Source: Rhodobacter viridis
GTDB lineage: Bacteria > Pseudomonadota > Alphaproteobacteria > Rhodobacterales > Rhodobacteraceae
Length of the DNA stretch: 64,000 nucleotides
Assembly: GCF_003217355.1 (NCBI RefSeq)
Contig: NZ_QJTK01000007.1
Span: forward strand, 62,001-126,000
Reading direction: 5' to 3'
A program made the translations under genes and the position numbers. Position 1 is the first letter of the stretch. Each line of letters begins with the position of its first letter. The notes under the pieces were generated by a model. The model worked only from the letters and a program-made list of their open reading frames with translations, was not told the origin of the DNA and searched no databases. Of this stretch, positions 9,444-17,149 are shown piece by piece.

Positions 9444-10319
9444 ATGGCCGATCTCGACGACATCAAGGAAGGCAAGGATTTCGGGCTCGACCGACCGGCC
9501 GATCTGCAGGGCTTCTTCCTCAAGGGCGCGGCCCATTACGACTGGGGGATGAAGAACCGGCTGAGCCGCATCTTCAACCCGAAGACCGGGCGCACCGTGA
9601 TGCTGGCCTTCGATCATGGTTATTTCCAGGGCCCGGCAACGGGGCTGGAGCGGATGGATCTGAACATCCTGCCGCTGGCCGATCATGCCGACGTGCTGAT
9701 GTGCACCCGCGGCGCGCTGCGCTCGACCGTGCCGCCGTCGAACACCAAGCCCGTCGCGCTGCGCTGCTCGGGCGGTAACTCGATCCTGACCGAGCTGTCG
9801 AATGAAACCGTCGCGGTCGAGATCGAGGATGCGATCCGGCTCGGCGTCTGCGCGATGGCGGCGCAGGTCTATATCGGCTCGGAATACGAGCACAAATCGA
9901 TCACCAACGTGTTGAAATTGATCGACACCGGCACCCGTTACGGCATTCCGACGCTCGCCGTGACCGGCGTCGGCAAAGACATGGCCCGCGATGCCCGCTA
10001 CTTCGGTCTGGCGACCCGGATCGCGGCCGAGCTTGGCGCGCATTACGTCAAGACCTATTTCGTCGAAGAGGGCTTCGAGAAGGTCGCGGCGGGCTGCCCG
10101 GTGCCGCTCGTCATCGCGGGCGGCAAGAAACTGCCGGAACTCGAAGCGCTGGACATGGCCTGGAAGGCGATCGATCAGGGCGCGGCGGGCGTCGACATGG
10201 GCCGGAACATCTTCCAGTCGGAGGCCCCGGTGGCGATGATCCAGGCCGTGGCCAAGGTGGTGCACGAGAACTACACCGCCAAGGAAGCCTATCAGTTCTT
10301 CCTCGATCTCAAGGGCTGA
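9444..10319 (+). CDS. lsrF: LsrF-type class I aldolase/thiolase
   Basis: 291 aa, colinear with E. coli LsrF from the MADLDDIK start to the C-terminus, including [23 protein letters not shown] and VGKDM. In E. coli LsrF is 3-hydroxy-5-phosphonooxypentane-2,4-dione thiolase, the last step of phospho-autoinducer-2 breakdown. The class I Schiff-base lysine is probably in [13 protein letters not shown]. The ATG at 9444 follows GAAAGGA. No lsrACDBGK genes are adjacent, so the substrate in this organism is open; another sugar-phosphate aldolase role is possible. The gene is followed at once by a strong terminator. Confidence 0.88.
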   Translation: MADLDDIKEGKDFGLDRPADLQGFFLKGAAHYDWGMKNRLSRIFNPKTGRTVMLAFDHGYFQGPATGLERMDLNILPLADHADVLMCTRGALRSTVPPSNTKPVALRCSGGNSILTELSNETVAVEIEDAIRLGVCAMAAQVYIGSEYEHKSITNVLKLIDTGTRYGIPTLAVTGVGKDMARDARYFGLATRIAAELGAHYVKTYFVEEGFEKVAAGCPVPLVIAGGKKLPELEALDMAWKAIDQGAAGVDMGRNIFQSEAPVAMIQAVAKVVHENYTAKEAYQFFLDLKG

Positions 10320-10340
10320 TCCGGCACCGGAAATTCCGAA

Positions 10341-10368
10341 AGCCCCGGTCGCGAGGCCGGGGCTTTTT
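10341..10368 (+). terminator. Intrinsic terminator after lsrF
   Basis: Stem AGCCCCGG (10341-10348) pairs with CCGGGGCT (10357-10364) and runs into TTTTT. It begins 21 bases after the lsrF stop and abuts the end of the convergent kinase gene. Confidence 0.9.
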
Positions 10369-11720
10369 CATGCCTGCTGGCGCGGGGCGAAGCGGGCTTC
10401 GGCGGCAAAACCGCGTGTCGTTCCGGGCAGGGGAGAGGTCAGCCGCAGCTCGCCCCCGGCGCGGCCAAGGATCGTCTGCACGATGGCAAGCCCCAGCCCC
10501 GCGCCGCCACGCACGGCGCCCGGGGCGCGTTCGAAGCGCGCGCCGACCCGCGCCAGAACCTCCGGTTCGACCGGATCGCAATCGTTCTCGACCCGCAGCA
10601 GACCGGGTTCGAGCCGCAGCCGCACCTCGGCCCCTTCGCAGCCGTGGCGCAGCGCGTTCGACACCAGATTGCGCACCAGAATCCCGAACAGATCCGGGTC
10701 GAGATCGGAGAGCACCGGCATCTCGGGCAGATCGAGCGTGACCCGTGCCCCGCCTGCAAGCCGCGTCGCATCCTCGACCACGATCCGCACCACCGGGCGC
10801 AGATCCTGCACCGCCTCGCGCCGCAGCCGCCCGCCCTCGGCCCGGGCAAGGCTCATCAGCCCCTCGGACAAGCGGGTGAGCCGCTTCAGCACGGTTTCGA
10901 TGTCACTGGCCCGCGCGATCACCGCAGGATCGGAGGTTTCGGCCCGCAGCCGCTGCGCTTGCGCGATGGCGCCTGCTAAGGGCGTGCGCAACTCATGCGC
11001 GGCATTGGCGGCGAAACTGCGCTCGGCCTGAAAGGCGGCATCGAGCCGGGTCAGGAGCGCATTCAGGGTTTCCGCGAGCGGCTGCACCTCGGCGGGCAGG
11101 TCGGTCGCGTCGACGGGCGTCAGATCGGCCGCCCCGCGCCGGGCAAGCCGCAGCCGGAACTGGCGCAGCGGCGCAAAGCCGTAGCGGATCAACCCGGCGA
11201 TCCCCGCAAGTGTCAGCGGCAGCACCAGCGCGATCGGCGCCAGAAGTCCCATCCGCACCTCGAAAGCCATGCGCTTGCGGTGCACCATCGGCTCTGCCAC
11301 CGAGATCCGCACCGTGCCTTGCAGGGCGTCGTCATTGTAAACCCGCAGATCATGCGTGGTGCGAAAGCCGATCCCGTCCCAGGCCGGAAACAGCCCCGGA
11401 TCTGCGCCGTGCGAGATCATCAGGATCGAGCCCTTGTCGTCGCGCACGATGTAGCTGAAGCTATCGTCATGCGGCCGCACTGCGGGCACGGTCTGGGTTC
11501 CGGTGACCAGATCGCCGCGGCTCAGGATGTCGGACACCACCAGCGGCAACACCCGATGCGCGGTTTCCTCAAGCGAGGCATCGAACATCATGTCCATCTG
11601 CAGCCGCTGCCGATAGGCGGTGAAGCTGGCCGCCGCGATCCAGAGCACGGTGACCAGAAGCCCCACCGCGATGGCCAGCCGCTTTTGCAACGAGACGGGT
11701 CGAAGGCGTGCGGTTTTCAC
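10368..11720 (-). CDS. QseC-like sensor histidine kinase
   Basis: 450-aa inner-membrane sensor kinase. Transmembrane segment near 13-35, a periplasmic loop of about 120 residues, second transmembrane segment near 158-182, HAMP, then HisKA with the phospho-acceptor His242 in NAAHELRTPLAG, and a HATPase domain with N-box NLVSNALRHG and G-box GAGLGLAIVQ. Its start overlaps the stop of the response-regulator gene by ATGA (11717-11720), so the pair is one operon. The operon is divergent from the PepSY/DUF2271/ApbE genes, which it probably controls. The signal is unknown; metal ions or redox are reasonable guesses from the neighbours. Confidence 0.93.
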   Translation of the reverse strand: MKTARLRPVSLQKRLAIAVGLLVTVLWIAAASFTAYRQRLQMDMMFDASLEETAHRVLPLVVSDILSRGDLVTGTQTVPAVRPHDDSFSYIVRDDKGSILMISHGADPGLFPAWDGIGFRTTHDLRVYNDDALQGTVRISVAEPMVHRKRMAFEVRMGLLAPIALVLPLTLAGIAGLIRYGFAPLRQFRLRLARRGAADLTPVDATDLPAEVQPLAETLNALLTRLDAAFQAERSFAANAAHELRTPLAGAIAQAQRLRAETSDPAVIARASDIETVLKRLTRLSEGLMSLARAEGGRLRREAVQDLRPVVRIVVEDATRLAGGARVTLDLPEMPVLSDLDPDLFGILVRNLVSNALRHGCEGAEVRLRLEPGLLRVENDCDPVEPEVLARVGARFERAPGAVRGGAGLGLAIVQTILGRAGGELRLTSPLPGTTRGFAAEARFAPRQQA

Positions 11721-12376
11721 GGCCGCACCAGCCGGTAGCCAAGGCCGCGTTCGGTCTCGATCACGCGCGCGCCCAGTTTCTTGCGCAGCCGCGAGATATG
11801 CACTTCCAAAGTGTTCGAGCCGATCTCGTCGTCGAAGCTGTAAAGCCGGTCCTCAAGGTCGCGCTTCGGGAAGATCTGCCCGGGGCGCGACAGCAGCAGC
11901 TCGAACAGCGCCCATTCCCGCGCCGTCAGCGCCACCGACTTGCCCGCCCGCCGCATCTCGCGCGCGGCAAGGTCGATCGTCAGCTCGCCAAGGCTCAGCA
12001 CCGGGTTCGGATTGCCCGCATAGCGCCGCGCGACCGAGCCGATCCGCGCCGTCAGTTCCGCCAGATCGAAGGGCTTGACCAGATAATCATCGGCCCCGGC
12101 ATTCAGCCCGTCGATCCGGTCCGAGACCTGATCGAGCGCCGTCAGGATGATCACCGGCGTCGCAACCCCGCGCGAGCGCAGGGTTTTCAGAAACGGAATG
12201 CCGCGGCCATCGGGCAGCATGAGGTCCAGCAGGATCAGATCGAAAGCCGCAACCGCCAGCGCCTCGGTGGCCAGGTCGAGCCGCATCACCCAATCGACGG
12301 AATGGCCGTCGGCCGCCACCTGATCGCGCACAGCCGCCCCGAGAACGGCGTCGTCTTCCACGATGAGGATGCGCAT
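11717..12376 (-). CDS. QseB-like OmpR-family response regulator
   Basis: 219-aa cytosolic transcription factor. Receiver domain at 1-115 with acidic D8/D9, phospho-acceptor D51 in LLDLMLPDG and the conserved lysine in YLVKPFD; C-terminal winged helix at about 125-218 of the OmpR/PhoB type (TAREWALFELLL, SNTLEVHISRLRKKL). It is the first gene of the two-component operon. A 130-bp gap separates it from the divergent PepSY gene, and that gap holds a strong inverted repeat that may be its operator. Confidence 0.95.
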   Translation of the reverse strand: MRILIVEDDAVLGAAVRDQVAADGHSVDWVMRLDLATEALAVAAFDLILLDLMLPDGRGIPFLKTLRSRGVATPVIILTALDQVSDRIDGLNAGADDYLVKPFDLAELTARIGSVARRYAGNPNPVLSLGELTIDLAAREMRRAGKSVALTAREWALFELLLSRPGQIFPKRDLEDRLYSFDDEIGSNTLEVHISRLRKKLGARVIETERGLGYRLVRP

Positions 12377-12425
12377 GCGGGGGCTCCTTGTTCACCCTGT
12401 CCCTATCCTGTGCCAAGCTGACGGG

Positions 12426-12458
12426 AACCTGAAGCAGGTTTTTCGAAAGCTTCAGGTT
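12426..12458. promoter_or_regulatory. Inverted repeats in the response-regulator/PepSY intergenic region
   Basis: AACCTGAAGC (12426-12435) is repeated in perfect inversion as GCTTCAGGTT (12449-12458) across 13 bases. Nested in it, AACCTG-AAG-CAGGTT (12426-12440) is a second perfect palindrome. The site sits between two divergent promoters, the expected place for an autoregulating response regulator. Operator function is inferred. Confidence 0.5.
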
Positions 12459-12506
12459 GTCGTCAGATTCGGGGGGCAAAAGGGCCTCATCCTGATGGAG
12501 GAACCC

Positions 12507-12851
12507 ATGACCGCTTCCCGCTTCCTGTCTGCTCTGGCCGCGCTTGCGGTGCTGGCACAGGCCCCCGCCGCCGCCGCGCACGACAATGACTGCACCGTGC
12601 CGATGGCCGACTGGCAACCGCGCGAAGCCGTGCAGGCGCTGGTCGAAAAGCAGGGCCTGACAGTGCGGCGCATCAAGATCGACGACGGCTGTTACGAAGT
12701 CGATGCGCTCGATACGGCCGGGGCGCGGGTGCGGATGCGGCTTGATCCCGGCTCGCTGGTGATCCTGCGCCGGGGCGGCGATGACGACGACCATCACCGC
12801 CGCGGCGAGGGCGACGACGACGAAGGCGGCTTCTTCCATCACGGCGACTGA
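12507..12851 (+). CDS. Exported PepSY-domain protein with Asp/His-rich tail
   Basis: 114-aa secreted protein. Signal peptide at about 1-23 (MTASRFLSALAALAVLAQAP then AAAAH). Residues about 33-88 form one PepSY domain (WQPREAVQALVEKQGLTVRRI, then GCYEVDALDTAGARVRMRLDP). The last 25 residues alternate Asp, His and Gly (DDDDHHRR, EGGFFHHGD) and look suited to binding metal. The ATG at 12507 is preferred over 12495 because GGAGG lies seven bases before it. It is the first gene on the side facing the two-component system; PepSY proteins often neighbour QseBC-like pairs. Confidence 0.82.
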   Translation: MTASRFLSALAALAVLAQAPAAAAHDNDCTVPMADWQPREAVQALVEKQGLTVRRIKIDDGCYEVDALDTAGARVRMRLDPGSLVILRRGGDDDDHHRRGEGDDDEGGFFHHGD

Positions 12852-12986
12852 TCCGGGCTCGCCCGGCAGGGCGGCGGTTTTTCCTTGGTCGGAGCCGCCG
12901 CCCACTTTCCCCAAATCGCATCTTCCCCCGGACCCGAAGTCCGGGACCGGTGCCCTCATGTCCGATGCAACCAAAGGAAATCACGA

Positions 12987-13397
12987 ATGAAATCCTCCCT
13001 TCCGCTGATCGCCCTTGCGGCCCTTCTGTCCTCGGCCGTGGTGGGGGCACTGTCCGCCGCACCGATCGACTCGCCGCTGTTTGCGGGCAACACGGCGGCC
13101 GCCCTCGCCACCTCCAAGGTCGCGACCCCGGCCGAAGCCGCGGCGCCGAGCGCCCAGCCGGTGCAGCTGGCCGACAATGACCACGACGATGATGACGACG
13201 ACGACGGCTTCTTCGGCTGGTTCGGCCATCACGGCAAACATGGCCATCACGGTGATGACGATGGTGATCATGGCGGCCAGAACTGCCCCGCCGGCGCGAC
13301 GAATTGCGCGAGCGCGCCGCAAGCCGCGGGCACCGTCGCCCCGCCCTCGAACGGTCTTTTCGCGCCGGGCGCGAAGCCGCAAGTGCAATCGAACTGA
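12987..13397 (+). CDS. Exported His/Asp-rich protein, function unknown
   Basis: 136 aa with a clear Sec signal peptide (about 1-24, MKSSLPLIALAALLSSAVVG then ALSA). The middle (about 65-97) is a low-complexity run of Asp, His and Gly, including seven consecutive Asp and HHGKHGHHG, followed by two Cys in NCPAGATNCAS. No known domain is recognised. The composition suggests periplasmic binding of a divalent or ferric ion. The ATG at 12987 follows AAAGGAAA. It lies between a PepSY protein and a DUF2271 protein with short spacers, so it is probably co-transcribed and part of the same redox system. Confidence 0.75.
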   Translation: MKSSLPLIALAALLSSAVVGALSAAPIDSPLFAGNTAAALATSKVATPAEAAAPSAQPVQLADNDHDDDDDDDGFFGWFGHHGKHGHHGDDDGDHGGQNCPAGATNCASAPQAAGTVAPPSNGLFAPGAKPQVQSN

Positions 13398-13407
13398 GGA
13401 CCACGCC

Positions 13408-13875
13408 ATGAAACCGCTTCAGACCGCGCTCGCGTTTTCGACCGCTCTCGTTCCGGGGATGGCGCTGGCCACTCCGGTCACCTTCACCACGCAGATGAGC
13501 AATTACGGAGGCGATGGCGCCTATCTCGCCTATTACGTCACCGATGCGAATGGTGGCTATGTCGGCAGCCTCTGGATGGCGGGCGGCAAGGCGAAATACT
13601 ACCAGCATCTGGGCGGCTGGTATGCCGCGACCGGCGGCAACAGCGCGCAGGTCGATGGCATCACCGGGGCCTCGGTCGGCGCGGGCCGGGATCTGACGAT
13701 CACGCTCGATCTGGCCGATACGCTGTTTGACCAGGGCTATGTCCTGCACGTCGACAGCGCGGTCGAGAAGATGTCGGACGTGCCGAATGACGTCACCATC
13801 CCGCTGACTTCGGACAATCTCGGCAAGCCGGTGGCGGGGAAATACTTCGTCCAGACCCTGACCATCTCCAAGTAA
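13408..13875 (+). CDS. Exported DUF2271 protein with ApbE flavinylation motif
   Basis: 155 aa: Sec signal peptide (about 1-21, ending ALA), then a compact beta-rich DUF2271 domain (VTFTTQMSNYGG through VQTLTISK). Residues 83-89 read DGITGAS (codons at 13654-13674). This fits the D-x-x-[S/T]-G-A-[S/T] motif on which ApbE attaches FMN through a phosphoester bond, making Thr86 the likely FMN site. An apbE gene and a flavoreductase gene follow directly. The protein is therefore probably a periplasmic FMN-carrying electron carrier. The flavinylation motif is seen; the electron-carrier role is inferred from the neighbours. Confidence 0.85.
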   Translation: MKPLQTALAFSTALVPGMALATPVTFTTQMSNYGGDGAYLAYYVTDANGGYVGSLWMAGGKAKYYQHLGGWYAATGGNSAQVDGITGASVGAGRDLTITLDLADTLFDQGYVLHVDSAVEKMSDVPNDVTIPLTSDNLGKPVAGKYFVQTLTISK

Positions 13876-13898
13876 CCCCGATCCTAGGAGGCACTCCC

Positions 13899-16106
13899 GT
13901 GCTGCGACATCTGCACCGTTGGCCCGGCCTTTTGGCGGCGCTTCTCGTTCTCGTGCTGGCTTTCACCGGCGCGGCGCTTTCGCTTTACCCGGCGCTGGAA
14001 CGGCTGGCGGTGCCGCAGGCCGAAAGCACGCTGACGGTCGCCGATCTGGCGGCACGGGTGGCCTCGGCCCATCCCGGTCTCGAACAGATCCGCCGCGCGC
14101 CTTCGGGGCGCGTGGTGGCCTGGTGGTTCGAGGGCGGCAGGCCCGGCGCGGCGGTGATCGACCCCGCGACCGGCGCCGATATCGGCAGCCCCGATCCGCT
14201 GCCGGGATCGCGCTTCCTGACCGATCTGCACCGCGAGTTGTTCGCCGATGACACCGGGCGACTGGTCGCGGCGGCGGGCGCTGCGCTGATGCTGGCGCTG
14301 TCGATCTCGGGGGTCTGGCTGGTGGCGCGGCGGATGGGCGGCTGGAACCGCTGGTTTGCCCGCACCCGCGGCCCCTTTGCCGGGCGGCTGCATGTGGAAC
14401 TGTCGCGGTTCGCGGTGGGCGGGCTGATCCTGTCCTCGGTCACCGCGCTCTGGATGACCGCCTCGATGTTCTCGCTGGTGCCCGATGTTGCGGCCGAGCC
14501 TGCGCCTGCGCTGGCCACCGCAAACCTGCCGCGGCTTGCCTATGACCAGATCCCGGCGCTGGCGAATACGCCCGCCGATGCGCTCAAGGAGCTTTCGCTG
14601 CCCTCAAGCGGCGATCCGACCGACACGTTCAAGCTGACGACCGCGGGCGGCGTGGCCCTGATCGATCCGGGCACCGGGGGGATGCTGTCCTCTGCCACCC
14701 CCGGCTTCTTCGAAAAGGCTACGGAAATCATGATCATGCTGCACACGGGGCAGGGGGCGCCGGTGCTGGGTCTGCTTCTGGGCCTGATGGCGCTTTCGGT
14801 GCCCGCGCTCGCCCTGACCGGGGCGCAACAATGGCTGGCCGGTCTGCGCTCGACCCGTCGCATCCGCCGCAATGCCCGGGCCGATGCCGCGGAAACCGTG
14901 GTGCTTGTGGCCTCTGAGGGCGGCACGACCTGGGGCTTTGCCCGCACGCTTCACGATGGCCTGACCGCCGCCGGGCAAAAGGTGCACACCGGGCCGCTCG
15001 CCACTTTCGACCCCGCCCGGTATGCCCATGCCCGCCGCTTCCTGATCCTCGCCGCCACCTATGGCGAGGGCGAGGCGCCCACCGCCGCCAAGGGCGTGCT
15101 GGAGCGCATCGCGGCGCTGAAATCCGCCCCGACTGCGCCCGTGGCCGTGCTCGGCTTTGGCGACCGCTCCTTCCCGCATTTCTGCGCCTTTGCCGAAAGC
15201 CTGCGTTCTGCGGCGGCGCAGATCGGCTGGGCAGAACTGCTGCCGATGGCCACGGTCGACCGGCAATCGCCGCAGGATTTCGCCCGCTGGAGCCGCGATC
15301 TGGGCGCCGTCCTGACCCTGCCGCTCGATCTGACGCATCTGCCCGAGCGGCCGAAGACCAGTACCCTCACCCTGATCTCGCGGCGCGATTATGGTGCCGA
15401 GGTGCAGGCGCCGACCTCGATCCTGCGCTTTGCGGTGCCGCAGCCGACGCTGTGGCAGCGGCTGACCGGGCAGGGGCTGGCGCGGTTCGAAGCGGGCGAT
15501 CTGATCGGCGTGCTGCCGAAGGGCTCCGACCTGCCGCGGTTCTATTCGCTGGCTTCGTCGGCGCAGGACGGCTTCCTTGAAATCTGCGTGCGCCGTCATC
15601 CGGGCGGGCTCTGCTCGGGGCAGCTGACCGACCTGCGTCCCGGCGAGACGATCGAGGGCTTCGTGCGCCTCAACCCCGCCTTCCGGCCGCACAAGGGCCG
15701 CAAGCCGGTGATCCTGATCGGGGCGGGTACGGGCGTCGGGCCGCTGGCGGGCTTCCTGCGCGCCAACCGTCGCCACCGGCCGATGCACCTCTACTTTGGC
15801 GCCCGCGCGCCGCAAAGCGACCTGCTTTACGATGCCGAGTTGCGCGACTGGCAGGCCGAGGGGCAGCTTGCGAAACTGACGACCGCCTATTCGCGTCACG
15901 GTCAGAAAACCTATGTGCAGGATGCCCTGCGCGCTGACGCGGCCGAACTGGCGCGGCTGATCGGGTCGGGGGCGCAGATCATGGTCTGCGGCGGGCGCGA
16001 GATGGCCGCCTCGGTCCGCGACGCGCTGGCCGAGATCCTTGCCACAATCGGGCAGACGCCCGCCACGCTGAAAGCCGAGGGACGCTATGCCGAAGATGTC
16101 TACTGA
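13899..16106 (+). CDS. PepSY-TM membrane flavoreductase (PepSY / flavodoxin / FAD-NAD(P)H reductase)
   Basis: 735-aa fusion. Residues 1-325 are a PepSY-associated membrane region with four hydrophobic segments (about 8-28, 125-145, 165-190, 285-310) and His residues near their ends (LHRWPG, LHRELF, MLHTGQG) that could bind heme. Residues about 330-475 are a flavodoxin domain, and about 483-735 a CysJ-like ferredoxin reductase with FAD motif RFYSLASS (546) and nucleotide motif GAGTGVGPLAGF (near 607). It should pass electrons from NAD(P)H in the cytosol across the inner membrane. The GTG start at 13899 is supported by TAGGAGG just upstream. It overlaps apbE by 20 bases. Related PepSY-TM proteins reduce ferric siderophores or other periplasmic acceptors. 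Confidence 0.88.
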   Translation: MLRHLHRWPGLLAALLVLVLAFTGAALSLYPALERLAVPQAESTLTVADLAARVASAHPGLEQIRRAPSGRVVAWWFEGGRPGAAVIDPATGADIGSPDPLPGSRFLTDLHRELFADDTGRLVAAAGAALMLALSISGVWLVARRMGGWNRWFARTRGPFAGRLHVELSRFAVGGLILSSVTALWMTASMFSLVPDVAAEPAPALATANLPRLAYDQIPALANTPADALKELSLPSSGDPTDTFKLTTAGGVALIDPGTGGMLSSATPGFFEKATEIMIMLHTGQGAPVLGLLLGLMALSVPALALTGAQQWLAGLRSTRRIRRNARADAAETVVLVASEGGTTWGFARTLHDGLTAAGQKVHTGPLATFDPARYAHARRFLILAATYGEGEAPTAAKGVLERIAALKSAPTAPVAVLGFGDRSFPHFCAFAESLRSAAAQIGWAELLPMATVDRQSPQDFARWSRDLGAVLTLPLDLTHLPERPKTSTLTLISRRDYGAEVQAPTSILRFAVPQPTLWQRLTGQGLARFEAGDLIGVLPKGSDLPRFYSLASSAQDGFLEICVRRHPGGLCSGQLTDLRPGETIEGFVRLNPAFRPHKGRKPVILIGAGTGVGPLAGFLRANRRHRPMHLYFGARAPQSDLLYDAELRDWQAEGQLAKLTTAYSRHGQKTYVQDALRADAAELARLIGSGAQIMVCGGREMAASVRDALAEILATIGQTPATLKAEGRYAEDVY

Positions 16107-17022
16107 GACCGCCCGTCAGGCGTTGAACGGGGCCACGATGGGCACGCGCTGGGCGCTGACGCTGCATGCGGACCCGGATTTCGACACCGCCGCCCTGCGC
16201 GCCGCCTGTCAGGCCGAGGTCGACCGGATCGACGCGCAGATGTCGACCTGGAGGCCCGACAGTGACCTGATGCGCTTCAATGCGGCGCCGCTCGGGGTCT
16301 GGCACGACCTTCCCGCGCCGCTGATGGAGGTGCTGACCGAGGCGCTTTTCATCGGCCGCGAAAGCGGCGGCGCCTTCGAGATCGCGATGGGTGATGCCGT
16401 CCGTGCCTGGGGCTTTGGCCCGGTGCCCGCCGATGAAGCCGCGATCCGCGCCGCGATGGCGAAACCGCGCCGCCCGAGTTTCGAGACGCTGGAACTGGAC
16501 CCGGCGCGGGGCCGCGCCCGCAAGCACGCCGAGATGAGCCTTGATTTGTGCGGCATCGCCAAGGGTTACGGCAGCGACCGGCTGATCGCGGCGGCGCAGG
16601 CGGCGGGGATCACCTGTGCGCTGGCCTCGATCGACGGCGAGCTGCGCGCCATCGGCAAGCCGCCGGGGGACCGCGGCTGGGCCGTTGCGCTGGAGCGGCC
16701 CGATTTCGGTCATCGCGCCATCCATTCGATGTTCGAGCTGAACGACATCGCCATCGCCACCTCGGGCGATTACCGGCATTGGGTCCGCGTCGGTGACCGC
16801 CGTCTCGCCCATACGATGGACCCGGCCCGGGGCGCGCCGCTGATCGGCGGCCCGGCCTCGGTCACGGTTCTGGCCGCCAGCTGCATCCGCGCCGATGCGC
16901 TTGCCAGTGCCTGCATGGTGCTGGGCGCAAGCCGCGGCAAGGCGCTTGCGGCCCGACTTGGCGCCGAGGTGATCTGCCTGACCGAAGCCGATCGCAGCGC
17001 CGCCGCGCAGAAGGCTTCCTGA
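16087..17022 (+). CDS. apbE: FAD:protein FMN transferase ApbE
   Basis: 311 aa. Moves FMN from FAD onto Thr/Ser of target proteins. Family signatures are present: TMGTRWALT at the N-terminus, GGAFEIAMGDAVRAWGFGP, DLCGIAKGYGSDR, ATSGDYRHW and HTMDPARGAP. The DUF2271 protein three genes away carries a matching acceptor motif. There is no signal peptide: only about 14 residues precede the conserved TMGT motif, and a stop codon (16069-16071) lies in frame six codons upstream of the ATG, so no longer start is possible. Most ApbE proteins are exported lipoproteins, so a cytosolic form is unusual. It overlaps the flavoreductase gene. Confidence 0.92.
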   Translation: MPKMSTETARQALNGATMGTRWALTLHADPDFDTAALRAACQAEVDRIDAQMSTWRPDSDLMRFNAAPLGVWHDLPAPLMEVLTEALFIGRESGGAFEIAMGDAVRAWGFGPVPADEAAIRAAMAKPRRPSFETLELDPARGRARKHAEMSLDLCGIAKGYGSDRLIAAAQAAGITCALASIDGELRAIGKPPGDRGWAVALERPDFGHRAIHSMFELNDIAIATSGDYRHWVRVGDRRLAHTMDPARGAPLIGGPASVTVLAASCIRADALASACMVLGASRGKALAARLGAEVICLTEADRSAAAQKAS

Positions 17023-17069
17023 CGCCGGATCATATCCTTCTGGTCGAAAAAACCTGCCCGGAAGAATTG

Positions 17070-17084
17070 TTAAAGTTTAGTTAT
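17070..17084. promoter_or_regulatory. CtrA-like site upstream of the GGDEF-EAL gene
   Basis: TTAA-AGTTTAG-TTAT has the CtrA spacing TTAA-N7-TTAA with one mismatch, in an AT-rich patch that stands out in this GC-rich sequence. It lies 66 bases before the TTG start. CtrA controls c-di-GMP genes in R. capsulatus, which makes the site plausible but unproven. Confidence 0.35.
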
Positions 17085-17149
17085 CTTACTCGCCCATTGC
17101 GGGAATTGGTGTTATCGTTTCAGGCGATAGGGAGAACCCGGAGACAGAT

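Noticed and set aside
9198-10265. N-terminal extension of the chemoreceptor frame
   Set aside because: These codons are antisense to lsrF. The chemoreceptor's own membrane segment starts right after the ATG at 9197.
13180-13290. GAC/GAT-rich run as a DNA microsatellite
   Set aside because: The codons vary (GAC, GAT, CAT, CAC) while the Asp/His protein pattern is kept, which points to protein-level selection, not a DNA repeat.
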